Assembly: GCA_947034895.1 (NCBI GenBank)
Contig: OX344763.1
Coordinates: 72,497,093 to 72,561,092, forward strand
Direction of reading: 5' to 3'
DNA length: 64,000 nt
Source: Rhytidiadelphus loreus
Taxonomy: Eukaryota; Streptophyta; Bryopsida; Hypnales; Hylocomiaceae
A program made the position numbers and the translations under genes. The notes below the pieces were generated by a model. That model ran no database searches, had not been told where the DNA came from, and saw nothing but the letters and a program-made list of their open reading frames with translations. Below, in pieces: positions 9,586 through 20,558 of this stretch. The stretch's first letter is position 1. Every line of letters begins with the position of its first letter.

Positions 9586-11505
9586 TCATTTACCCTTCCG
9601 CGCCTTCTTCGCTGACGTTCCGCCCTTCGAAATCCGGGTTGGCGCCTTCGGCCGGATCTGCTTCGGCGGGGTGGACTTCGTTGCGGATCGGGTCCTTGGC
9701 GGACCTGGATCCGTCTCCGTATACTCCAACTCGGAAGACGAGTTCGTCACTGCCTCCTCTTCATCCGATTCAAGAACCTCCTCCGGATTGCTGCTGACCT
9801 TCCGCCTGGTGGCCTTCTTCTTCTCCAGGTCAATGATCTCGATGGGGGTTGACGGTGGTGGCCGCGGAGGAGTCTCCTGCTGCATATGTGTGAACTCCTC
9901 CGGATGGGTCCGGGCCGGATTTTGAATCCCAACCGGATCCTCCGTCATCGCCGTTACGTCTGCAGTGGGATCCGGAATGGGTGGGAAGAGGTTTACCGAA
10001 GTATTCCGGGGTGTCAAAACCGGATCCGGAATCCTCCTCCCATCCGTCATCTCCTTCTGCACCGAGGATCTTCCGAGTTGCTGGGCTGACGATCGTGCTT
10101 CCAAGTTCAGCTGTGTTGTCTCTTGGAACTCACCTCCGGGTATTTCCGGAAACTCCTCCAATCCACTGAGTGGATCGAAGTGGACGACCAAGTGACGCAT
10201 TTCCTTCAATGCGACCTCGATCCGCGCCTCGAACTCTACCAATATCTTCACAACCTTGGTTCCGGAAATGTGGCCTTCCCGGGTCATCTGGTTGTTCCAG
10301 AGCGCGGATCGGGTGATGATATCCGCTGGCGGGTCGATGAGGTCTCTCAACTTCCGGACCAGCTCCGTCGCATCCGTCGCTCGTTTGTTGGCGGTGTTCA
10401 TCTCCCTTTCCGCCCACGTTGCGCAGTTTTGAAGATGGTCGCGTTCCGCCTCCACTGCCCGGATCCGTCCCTCCAACAGGCGAATCATCTCCGGATCCGG
10501 TCTGCTCTTGATCGCCTCCACGATCTCCGTCTCGTCCGCTACCTTTAATACTGTGCAGACTCTCCGGATCAAGGTGGCCATCCGGTCGTTGGAAGCCTTC
10601 TGACTCCGCAGCTAGGAGATGGTCGACTCGAAGATATCCAGATCCGGATCAGTGTTCCGGGATGGAACAAGATCCGGAAGCTAGCTCTTCCCTCTTGATT
10701 CTGGGTCCATGCTCTTCCGGCGGGAGTCGTGCCTCTCCGTTGAGTCATGCTCCACTTCCGGCTTCTCCTCCTCTTCCGGCTCCTCATCCGTCGGATCCGA
10801 ATCCGGAGGAAGACCGTATCAGAGCAAGCTATCTCCCTACCGGTAGATGATGTCTTCCGGACTACTGAGTACCTCCTGCTTGTGATACAAGTGGAGGAGG
10901 TACGGACTGATGGGACTGGATTTCTTTCCCACCAGGTTTCCGGAAAGCTTATCCACTATTGACTGGATAATGAGCCCCCAGCTAACTGGTCTAGGGGCCG
11001 GTTTCCCCCTTTCCCCCAAGGCTCCAAATACCGTGTTTGCCAGGGTTACTGTAATCCGGCTGGGCTTTTCCGGATACAGGATGGGGCTCAGAAACTCTAA
11101 GAGTCTTTGGTCCCTAGGGTTCCGGCAGTCGGACGCGGTGTAACCCTCCTTTGGATCCGCCGGGTTCCGGAACCTATCCGCGGCGAATTTCTCCATCCGT
11201 CCGGCCCATCCGGATCGTCTAGAGGACGCGAAATAGACTCCGGCCCATATCTCTGCTGTCCAGGACTTTAGACGACCCCTAACGGTCAGGTGATACTGGT
11301 TCGGAGCGCCGTAGACTAGCTCATCTATCATTTCCTCGCTATGGATATTCCAGGGTCTCTTTAGAAACCCCAGACACCCCATATCCGTCAAGTCATCCTC
11401 CAGCTGATGGTGGTGTTCCGGATTCTCAGGGATTTCTGAACTGATCATCCGGGCCGTGATCCCTGACTTCCGTAGCACACTGGGTCTTGCCATAACCACC
11501 GACAT
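9586..11505 (-). pseudogene. 640-codon frame of the inserted element, unknown product
   Basis: On the minus strand one reading frame runs from the ATG at 11505 to a TGA at 9586. It is broken only by TAG at 10839–10837, TGA at 10821–10819, TAG at 10683–10681 and TAG at 10614–10612. The N-terminal 220 residues (LGFLKRPWNIHSEEMIDELV, RSGWAGRMEKFAADRF) look globular and recall the plant transposon-associated domains found in Gypsy-like gag or putative plant transposon proteins. The middle has a heptad-like coiled coil (EGRIRAVEAERDHLQ). The C-terminus is disordered, with an acidic IEIIDL motif like a SUMO-interaction site and a lysine-rich tail. No zinc knuckle, protease or polymerase is present. 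The three TAG codons fall where glutamine would read naturally (TIS-stop-LRSQ). Confidence 0.55.
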
Positions 11506-12031
11506 ACTCTATCCTTACTTCCGACTCACTTCCGCTAATGTTTCCGCTAAGTTTCCGTTAAGTTTCCGTCGCCTGATCCGCTAAGTTTCCGCTAATCTTC
11601 CGTTCTACTTTCCGGTGCGATCGGCACCGGCCTCCCCTTCTCTCCCTAACGCGTTCCTATCTCACCACACTTTCACTCACTAAGCGCCATCACGATAATC
11701 ACGTGGAGAAAGAGGAAGAATGAAGAAGACAGCGGGGGTTAAGTAGCTTTTTGGCTTGGCGTTTCCGCAAGTTCCCTAGCCGGACTAGGCTCTAGGGCCT
11801 ACTTGGCCGGAACTTTCCGGTTTCCGGATTAGGGTTAGGGTTTCCAGATAGGGTTTCCGGATCCGACTGTAACCCTAATTACAGTTTAAGGTTTTCCGTA
11901 AAGCCTCTAATTCCTATTTCTGGTTTTAGGCTTCCTATTCCTTACCCATTACGGAAATTTTGAAAATTTCTACTCTATATAATTACTATTGTCTATTATT
12001 TATGTTTATATGGATGTTGCGTACTTCCACA

Positions 12032-12200
12032 GTAGGTGACGACCGCTTAGAGCAGATCATTGGCGGAATGAGAGAGTCCTCGAAGATGATGGGTTTCCGA
12101 TTTGAGCTTCCTGGGATAGGAGTGGTCGTAGAGAAAGGGCGACGTAGAAAGTATGCTCTTTTGTAGATTTGTTGTCTCTAAGGATTCATACTCTTTGTTG
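12032..12200 (+). pseudogene. Copy A: remainder of the HAD exon after the insertion
   Basis: From the second GTAGG the frame reads VGDDRLEQIIGGMRESSKMM and then a basic GRRRKYALL. This corresponds to ADQSKYKELQRALAVSNRL and the basic KRKELT of copy B exon 5. TAG at 12164 and TAA at 12179 follow. The FVD block of copy B (KFVDDVVV) appears to be matched by LFVD just after. The alignment is loose. From here to 12395 I see only intron-like AT-rich sequence. Confidence 0.4.
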
Positions 12201-12395
12201 ACCTTTTTTTGTATCTTGAGGTTTTTATACATAATATATTGAATTTACATTTGACTCACTTGATTCTCATGTCTTCTGATTCAGAAATATCTTTCTATGG
12301 CTACCAGTTTGTCTCTGTTTTCACTGATATTGAAGTTGTTCGTTTCTTATGAAATGGTATTAAACGTAGGCTTAAGGAAACTGTAGTTGAAGTAG

Positions 12396-13310
12396 GTTGG
12401 AGACTTCACTAATCCACCAAAAAGACAAAGAGTGATGAGAAGTCTGCTTTCAAGATCCGAAAAGTCCATCTCTAGGGGGTCCGCTTCTGTGGGTGGAAGC
12501 TGTGGGACTGCTCCACTTTCCAAGCCGTATATGCTGTACTCTACAACAGATGCAGCTTTTGCCACCATAGACTATTCCAAAGGAAACATTGAGGATGGGG
12601 TCGTAAACAGACCCCCAAGCCATGGACCAGGTAGGACTCCCGTGTATTCTCCGTCGCCACTCAAACGGACATCTTCGAGTCGAGGGCACTCTTTGCCACT
12701 TGATCAACGGACAGATGGTTCGACGAGCCGAAGATTAAACCTTTCCGTTCTAGAGGCACACCGTTCTCCTCGAGGCGAGGATGGCATTCCATCCTCTCTT
12801 CCTAGTACCGATGTGAGTACGTCAACAACGCCGAGATCCACATCTCTGTTGGAAATTGACTTACACAGTGACTTATTGAAGACGGATGCTCCTATTGCTT
12901 TATCTGAACTTCAGGATACACGACTTCGTCCCTTGCACTCCATGCGCCCTAGGCAGTGTTTGTCCGGCGGCATAGTATTCCGTCAACAACTTTGTAGGGA
13001 ACAACGGCGTTCTCGTATTGGACATTCCGTCATAGAAAATGGCAATGTGTCGCTACCAAGGCCACCTCTTTGAGGGTCGAGATCTCTTTCGGCTTCCGAG
13101 GTCCCACAAAGCATCCAAAAGTCAAAGCGCCAAGTGAGTGGATTTCAAAGGCACCTCCTACATGATGTAGTGGACGTTCCAATTAGATTGTTCTCTCATT
13201 CTCGATGTGAGGATATTATGGGAGGACTAGCAAAGTTCAAAGCAATGGATGGAGCCAATAGCAATTGTACAATCAACAGCCAATCCTATGGAGGTGATGT
13301 AAATTTTTAA
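12396..13310 (+). pseudogene. Copy A last exon: Ser/Pro tail with SPPS...SPSPLK block
   Basis: The exon opens after AGTAG at 12395 in phase 0 (VGDFTNPPKRQRV). It contains the family block: FATIDYSKGNIEDGVVNRPP, then RTPVYSPSPLKR. Copy D has ATIDFSKGNVEKDVVDSPP, copy B MDIDDGVVDSPP...HSPSPLKS, and copy C VPIEDGVVDSPP...SPSPLRS. Proline-directed S/T-P sites and basic residues suggest a phosphorylated, possibly nuclear tail (inference). An in-frame TGA at 13071 interrupts the frame, which continues to TAA at 13308. It ends with EDIMGGLAKFKAM and ANSNC, matching copy C PEILKAMEKLRANSNC. The 13311–13950 stretch is AT-rich, with no supported gene. Confidence 0.65.
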
Positions 13311-13951
13311 TCACTTAACCTTCTACGACTAACTTACTATTAATAGCATCATATACAGAGAAAATCATCTAGAAAAGAGATGGAATTTTTTGAACATCTC
13401 ACTTTCATCTGTGAGCCTTACTATTAATAGCACCATTTATAGAGAAAAAGAGTTATACTAGTTGTATGCATCGTTTTTAGACTGCCTTTACATATGTTCT
13501 TTGAAATCTTTTGGCTTGATGCTACATTCCGTTTAGTAGACATTGAAAGCGACTGTTACATACACTGTGTGCATTTGGACTCCACAAATAAAGCAATGTT
13601 AATGTACTTAAATTCACTCGCATTTCCACGTCTTCTTATGTATGAATGCATTTGGAGTCGCTTCCCCAAAGTCATTATGGGCGACATGTTATAGTCTTTC
13701 AATCATTGCTTTGATTTGAGCAGTACTTATTGTAGAGCTCAACAACTATAAATTCAACAATGATTTGCAATCCTTTTTCAAAATCTCAAAATCATGATTT
13801 TGTCTCAAATTAACGAATAAGGCCTTGTTTCAAGATTTTGTGACATCCGCTCAGGCAATAACATGTTCAACTAAAGTTGTAGCTGAAATGGTCATGTTGG
13901 CTATGGAATTGGCTAAGAATTTAGCCACACTATCACATCCACTATTGAAGG

Positions 13952-15080
13952 GTGGATTTGCCTTTTCACAAGTTTGCTAGTGGAGTGCTATCACTTCTTG
14001 ATGAGAAGTACAACTACTTGCAGAAAATCTTGGAGTTGGAGCAAAAGAATGACAAGTGGAGTAAAAAGTATGAGAGGGTCGTTGAAAGCTATGAGTTTTT
14101 GGAAAGGCAATTGCTGATGTCAAGGAAGAAGTATCGCGACAAATATTTGAAGGAACAAAACAAAGAACAAGGCCTATCCAAAATGGAGAACCAACTACTA
14201 AGGTCGCAAGAAACTGAAGAGAGCGATCAACTCTCTCTTCCATTTGAAAAGGCCAAAGTAGTGGAAGAATTTGAGACCTGTAACATGGATGAGGTTCCAA
14301 CTTGGAGTGAGTTGACTCAAAGATTGAATGAGGCAAACCAAAAAAACATCCTTCTTCAGTTGAGGTTGGACCGGATGAAACAAGTGGAGAACATGGATGA
14401 ATGTATGCCGGAGAGCAGATCGGAGTCTTGGTGGTTGACATGGATACAACAGCTTCAAGACAAACCGTCTTTAGCATCTTGGGCAATGATCGGGCTTTGC
14501 ACCCTTGCAATGAAGTTGGATGAAGATTGCAATGTCGTTGAGGCTTCTTTGAAGAAGTTCAAGAGCGCGCTCGAGCAACATTCTTGGAGGTCAATGCCAA
14601 TGACATGTTGAGGAGACATGGATGCCATGTACGAGCGATTGAACCATTTCAAGAAGGAATCACTAGCCCATAATCACAACATCAAATGGGCTTTTGAAGG
14701 AGAGGAAGGATGGATTCCTTACACAATGCTTTCAACACACATTAAGAAGAACGAGAAGATAGTTGTGCATAGATCTAATCCAGACAATGAAATGTTGAAG
14801 GGTCATTGTAGCATTTGCCAAGGTCCTTTTGGGTCCGAAGGAGCCTTCACCATGGGCCATTGTTGCCACATTTTTCATATCAAATGCGTTGTGCAAGCAT
14901 CCCTTTTTCGGTCCGCTTGTGGCCGAGTGCCGTTCTCCTTTGAGTCCTAGGTTCTATAAAATGTTTGGTATCTTGAAAGGTATGCCCCCTAGACACGAAT
15001 ACAATAGATGGATTCTTCCACTTAATCAAATGCCATGCAAATTTCAAAATTATTCGCATTAGGAGAAACCTCTCATATGG
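13952..15080 (+). pseudogene. Relic of a coiled-coil protein with a RING finger
   Basis: A frame of 219 codons from 13952 is rich in E, K and Q and heptad-like (LDEKYNYLQKILELEQKNDK, YERVVESYEFLERQLL). TGA at 14609 interrupts it. The next 110 codons continue in the same sense and include CSICQGPFG...GHCCHIFHIKC, the first part of a C3HC4 RING. The last zinc-binding pair is found only in another frame (LVAECRSPLSPRFYKMFG, from about 14910), so there is a frameshift inside the RING. RING proteins of this kind are usually E3 ubiquitin ligases. Broken as it is, this copy is unlikely to work. It may belong to a repeated or transposon-associated family. Confidence 0.55.
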
Positions 15081-15872
15081 GATCTAAAGGAGCAGAAGCA
15101 TGAACTATATGATGGATCTAAGCAACCGGTGGATTCTTTTATGTGGATGACCTAAAATAGGGAAGTGGAGTTGCAGGCTTATGCCATTAATGATGGTGAG
15201 GCTTGTAAATTGTTTTGTCGCAGCATGGGAGGGCATTGGAGCATGCAACACCAGAATTTTTTCCGGTTTCCTGAAAAAGAAGTGCAGAAAGGGCCAGATA
15301 GCAATTGGATAGAGGTAGAGCATTTTCTTGGCTTCAGTAAATAATAAGAGGCATACAACCACGTTCCCATAGGTAGGGCACTGTTCTTATCAAAGCTGGA
15401 AGAAGTTGCATCAATTTGTATTCTTGTGGAAATGGATGGAGAATCAAACAAAGGGAATTTGTTCGTGGAGGTAGCAGGGGCATTTGATAGGAGGGTGGCC
15501 GAAATCATAGATCAATGGAGGGCGTTCGTATTGGAAGGAGCCACCAAAGGAAGCACATTATACAGTTCCAATGATGACGAAGTGGTGAATGGGATAGTAA
15601 ATCGAGTGGACGCTACTTTGAGAGCCTTAAAGGCAAAGGATGTAAATTGACTCCAAAGTGAAAACAAAAGTGGAAGATTGAAGATGACGATGACTATTCT
15701 CCGGAAACAGTTTGACAATTTGGCATTGTTGACAAGGCAAACAAATCAAAACAGTTCTTTGGCTCGAAAAGCCTTAGGAAAAATCTCGTTGGGAAAGTCC
15801 AAGGATCGCTACTCAAGTGGCGCAACACAATCAAGAGGGGTCCTCTGGTGGTTTGGGAGAGGGCAACAATGA
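15081..15872 (+). pseudogene. Downstream continuation of the RING relic, unknown domain
   Basis: Reading on from the RING gives ordinary protein broken by stops and frame changes: IWDLKEQKHELYDGSKQPVD, GDAQAYAINDGEACKLF-like text, FRFPEKEVQKG, then EMDGESNKGNLFVEVAGAFD (15426–15650) and a basic segment (15678–15872). I recognise no family. It is on the same strand and close behind the RING, so it may be the 3' part of the same gene. The stretch 15873–16140 is AT-rich, 3'-flank-like sequence. Confidence 0.35.
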
Positions 15873-16145
15873 TTTAGAATTAAATAGAAATGGACCAATA
15901 GGTCTATTACAATAGAAGTAATAGAACTATATACTCTATAGACTTTTGTTTGAATGTCACGAGGATTCAATAGTAGTAAATAATTGTAATCACAATATTT
16001 CTTGTTTTGCCTTTTATATCTATGTATAAATGTCTTCTTTTTTAATATATAGCTATGTATATTTTCATATTCATAATATGTTTCGATCTTCTTGCAAGTT
16101 TCAATTCATGCTAATTTGAGTTCCACCTTTTTGTCAAATGTGGCC

Positions 16146-16650
16146 TTTCACTCGCAATGATATAATGATTTGTTCATATTATATGTAGTCCTTTTCCATC
16201 CATCCATTATTTCATTGCAAAAAATATGAACTCAAAAAATTGTGGTACAAAAACTCTAATCAATACTTTTAAGCTTGTTAATCTAAGTTTGGGTGATTAG
16301 CATGCTTGAAAGTATTGACTAGAGCCGAGAGTTGAACCCTTGACCTCCCCGAAAAAAACAAGCCAAGTGCTTGGATTACACCTCATGGTTCAATGTTGCC
16401 TCTAACTTCTTTCACTGTGATATCATGATTTGTTCATATTATATGTAGTCCTTTTCCATCCATTCATTATTTCATTGCAAAAATTATGAACCCAAAAAAT
16501 TGTTGTATTACAAAAGCTCTAATCAACTCTTACAAATTTGTTAATCTAAATTTGATTAGCACACTTGAAACAATTGACTAGAGCCGGAATTTGAACCTGT
16601 GACCTCTTTGAAAGGAAGAAGCCAAGTCCAAATGCTTTGGTAAGCCTTGT
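16146..16650 (-). repeat. Two tandem SINE-like units with tRNA-type B boxes
   Basis: Two related units of about 250 bases share TTTGTTCATATTATATGTAG and a tail read on the minus strand as GGTTCAACTCTCGGCTCTAG (first) and GGTTCAAATTCCGGCTCTAG (second). GGTTCAAATTC is a good pol III B box. They look like degenerate tRNA-derived repeats. A boxes are not convincing. Confidence 0.4.
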
Positions 16651-16718
16651 GTTGATGATGGGAAACAATTGTATTTGAAACTAAACCTACCTAAAGTCTT
16701 GAATCTATACCAACAAAT

Positions 16719-16808
16719 CGGACGGGATGGCCCGATCGGACAGCCTGTTCGGACGGGATGGCTCGATCGGACGGCTTGTTCGAACGGGTTGGCCAGATCG
16801 GAGGGCCA
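16719..16808. repeat. GC-rich minisatellite, about 3 units of 31 bp
   Basis: The word CGGACGGGATGGC followed by CGATCGGAC repeats about three times with small changes. It is GC-rich in an AT-rich setting and lies just upstream of the hAT relic. Confidence 0.75.
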
Positions 16809-17159
16809 TCTACGTTTTTTTGAGCTTGTCCAGGATAATTAGTTTGTTGGTAATGATTTTTAAATTCTTATTTCTGAATAATAGTCAACACCACATGTAT
16901 TGAGCTACAGAGTATAAATAGAAGAAAGAAGGCATATGAAAGCACTCCAAATCCACTGAACACTACAATTTCCAAGGGCTAGGAGCTGCAATTTATTTTG
17001 TGTCCCTTGGTTGGTAATGCATCGTTTGGTGGAAAGAGGGCCTTGAATTTCAAGGCTTTGTGCATGAGCTTATTGTCCAATTTTAAACATTGGTTCACTT
17101 GTGTTTACGTTTTCAATAACTTTCGAATTTGAAGAAGTTGAAGTTCAAAAGTTGTCACT

Positions 17160-20100
17160 ATGAGCAAGGATTTTTCCGCTTGGTATGGCATCCCATCCAT
17201 GAGTAAATTACAATGCAAGATTTACAACTCCGTCTTTGCCAAGAAAATGAGTCATATGTTGAGTCACTTAGGATATGAATTGGCAATAGGTTTCCGTGAT
17301 AAGAGAGTGAGTTTGTGTTTTAAATCGTCTTTGCAAATTCAAACTCTATTTCTTCAATGCAATGGGACATTTCCACGAAGATGTGTTGTTGAAAATGTGG
17401 ATGGCAACAACACGCTTATGGTTGAATGCGATATGTCAAATGGGAGGGGCATGCCACACTCTACCTAAGAAGATTCTTGTACAATACTGGAAGAAGTCAT
17501 TGGTGGGGGTTCTAACATAATCCCAAGTATGCAAACATGTAGGGCATGTGAGACTCCCAGGGCCTCAAGCATTAGGCCTCCAATGCAAAGTAGGCTTTTG
17601 GATGGCTTTCAAGAAGCAAACAAACAGAAGTTGAATGCAGTGTGGGTCTATTTCTTCTATGCAGCAAATATACCATTTTCTGTAACCCGAAACGTAGCTT
17701 TTAGAGAAGTAGTGAAAAAAACGTTCGAGTGTAATAGGTCCTACACTTTGCCATCATATCATGATCTACAACATAAATTGAATGTAGTGTGGGCCCATTT
17801 CTTCTATGCGGCAAATATACCATTTTCTGTAATCCGAAACGTAGCTTTTAGAGAAGTAGTGAAAAAAATGTTCAAGTATAATAGGTCCTATACTCCGCCA
17901 TCATATCATGATCTACAACATAAATTGCTTGAGCAAGCCAAGGCAGATGTTGTAGTGAAGGTGCATAAAAGGACTGAAGATAGCGTCAGAAAGTTTGGAG
18001 CAACATTCTCCATTGATGGATGGAGCTCAGTTACAAATTGTCCACTGATAAATGCCATGCTTGTAATTTGTATCTTTAGTGGGTGAGTAATTCCTTAGAT
18101 TGGTGGATACAAGTGGGGTTGAAAAGACTAAAGATATTTTACTATTGTTTTAGAAAAATTCATAGACCAAGTGGGTCCTACAAATGTGGTGCAAGTGAGT
18201 GCAGACAATGCTCCAGTGAATCCAACAGCATGGAATTTGGTATCCAATAAATATCCACACATTTTTTTTCAAGAATGCATGGTGCATGCCTTGAACTTAC
18301 AAGTTGCTCAAAGATTGGAGAAAAGAAAAATGGATTGAAAAGTCGGTAAAGAGAGCCCAAATCGTAATGAATTTCTTCAAGAAAAGACACATGCCACTTG
18401 CTATATTTTGGAAGTATGAGACGAAGTACAATTTGTTGAAGCCGATAGAAATAAGGTTCGCCTCTGTATTTATCATGATTGATCGTATGCTAGAAGTCAA
18501 AAGAACATTGTAACAAAGTGTAGTGGACCCACAATGGGTGGCATATGTGAATATACTGAACAACTATGGCAAAGCCAAATCTCGCATAAAGTCTCGTGAT
18601 GTGAAGAGGTACATTTTAGAAGAACATTATTGAAACCAGTGGACAAATTTGCGGGAATTGGTGGCCCCCGTTGTGTATGGTCTATGTGATTTGGATGCAA
18701 AGACGTCGTGCATGAGTAAGGTGTTGCATATTATGAGGAATTTAGAAAAACATGTCCTTAGTCTAGAAGGGCATCCTTTTTGTTTAGCAACAAACTTGGC
18801 TGAACCACTAGAGCAATCATTTTTTAGACGCCGTGAAATGGGGGAGACAGATCTACATTATGCAGGAGCTCTTTTGAATCCGTACCTTCTGCATGATAAA
18901 GAACTAGCCAATGACCAAGATGCAATGGATGCATGTAAGCGTGTTCTAATGAAAATTTGTAAATAAGGAGAGTATGCCTCGGTCGTAAAAGAACACTAAT
19001 AGATGTTTTATTTGACATCACTATTAACATGGAAAACATGTGAATGTCTAGAAAAAACTGTCAAGAAAAACGTGGGTTTCTACTAGTGGAATTTGTAGCC
19101 TTCTACCATAGGGAACCTCCGTTTCACAACATGCTGAAATTGGATGAGCAACAATTGTTGACGCATGCTTAGTGGGATTTTGAGGGTGCGTGTAGGAAGC
19201 TCATTGCTCCAATTGCCAAGAGAATTTTGGCCTAACCGGTATCTTCGTCTTCATGTGAATGAAATTGGAGTAGTTATTCTTTTGTTCACAACAAATCTCG
19301 AAACAAGTTGACGACGCAAAGGGCAGTAGACTTGGTGTATGTGTACACCAATTCCAAAGTCTTGGCAGCATCCAAGGAAAATGATGAGAAGAAGTGGTAC
19401 GATAACAACGTGGATTAGGAAAATTCAAAGGAGTCTATCTCGGAAGACGAGGAGGATGGTGGGTCAAGTGGGCCTCTATTGGATGACAAAGATGCCATAA
19501 ATTACAACGAGCACAATTTTGATGATGAAATGTTCGATAGTTCAAGTCGGCCCAATGAAGATCTTGGAGGCAATCATCGAGACATCTATGACTTTTCATT
19601 GGATGAGGATAATGATGGGTATGATGAAGATGTACGTTCAATAGCTAGATTCGTAGATGAAAGTAGGTTCATGAGTAGCGAAAAAGTTTTATCGGAAAAA
19701 GAAGATGCTTGTGTAGAGGCCAATGAGAAAACGATTCCAAATGATGGAACTCAAAGAATGGATGAAGATCTTCAAATTTTTGAGTCTCCGTTTAGAGGAG
19801 TGGTGTGAGCAGAAGAAAATGACAAATACATTGGCAAGGAAGGATGTGAGCCTTGGGAGGTGAATGTCAAAATGAACATGGGCAATACAAGTGTTGAATC
19901 AACAATTGTATTGGCAAGCGCAAATAGTGGTGAACCAAGTATTCCAAATCCTAAGCCAAATGAAGTAGAGAAGAATGTTGATCTATATGTAGTGGGGTTT
20001 AGAAGTCCAATTTCTTGCAACAATGGAAAAAGCAAGAAGCAACTCATGCAAGATCTCGAAGTACCACTATCTAGCATCTCTACACATGCACAATTGAAAA

Positions 20101-20558
20101 CCACTAGTCAAACTTGGGATGGCGTTGGAAGCTTAGGGCTTGGAAAACGGCTTGCAAATATTTCAAAAGAAAGGTGGCCTAGAGTCACTCCAAGTCAAAG
20201 CATTTTATCATTCACTGATGTTGATAAAGATGAGACATTGGTTGCAATGTTCATTCGGCATTTTTGTCATGCACCACCACGACGCCCTACAAAATTGTCA
20301 ATGTTTACACCAGAATCTTCAAACACACCAAAGATAATCATTTATGGAGGCAATGGAGGGCCCTCAACAGGAAAATTAGAGGGCATAGGGTCACCTAAAG
20401 TCAGTAAAAAAAGAGTTATGCAACCTTTTGTAATATCCCCAATGAAAAAAACAAAAGTCATTGGAAACCCTTTTAATGCACGTACACATGTTCCGAACTC
20501 AAAAAGGACACATGAACAAGACCCCTTCCATCCACGCAAGTACAAAAGGGAGGAGTGA
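17160..20558 (+). pseudogene. Decayed hAT-family transposase with DUF659 domain
   Basis: Several frames together read as a plant hAT transposase. The DUF659-type block is at 17529–18086 (FSIDGWSSVTNCPLINAMLV). VSADNAPVNPTAWNLV and MVHALNLQVAQ (CxxH/ALNL) follow to about 18310. RRREMGETDLHYAGALLNPY is at 18830, and the dimerisation motif SSSCERNWSSYSFVH with TTQRAVDLVYVYTN is at 19240–19350. Stops of all three kinds and frame changes break it. An acidic tail (19479–19808) and an intact 232-codon frame (19860–20558; SKKRVMQPFVISPMKKTK) end it. hAT transposases cut and paste DNA using an RNase-H-like DDE site. This copy is dead. Flanking 8-bp duplications could not be fixed. Confidence 0.75.
17625..17935 (+). 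repeat. Internal duplication in the hAT relic, about 144 bp twice
   Basis: The segment encoding KLNAVWVYFFYAANIPFSV through SYHDLQHK occurs twice in direct succession in the same frame, with a few substitutions. It is a 48-codon tandem duplication upstream of the DGW motif. Confidence 0.85.

Larger units (their letters stand above)
8226..12031 (-). mobile_element. 3.8-kb GC-rich inserted element with 5-bp target duplication GTAGG
   Basis: The frame of copy A's HAD exon stops matching its paralogues at 8225 and resumes at about 12032. GTAGG occurs at 8221–8225 and again at 12032–12036. The inserted DNA begins TGTCGTACGC and ends TTCCACA, so it has TG...CA ends. I find no long direct terminal repeats; the inner complements GTACGC/GCGTAC are the only end symmetry. 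The element is richer in G+C than its flanks and packed with TCCGGA/CCGGATCC words. It carries one long frame on the minus strand (9586–11505) and a 247-bp tandem duplication near its 3' end. It could be a degenerate LTR element, a non-autonomous derivative or a new type. Endpoints are inferred from the paralogue break and the repeated GTAGG. Confidence 0.6.

Noticed and set aside
10812..10830. Retroviral-type tRNA primer site (GTATCAGAGC) in the inserted element
   Set aside because: It is on the strand opposite to the element's coding frame, in the middle of that frame, and not next to any LTR.
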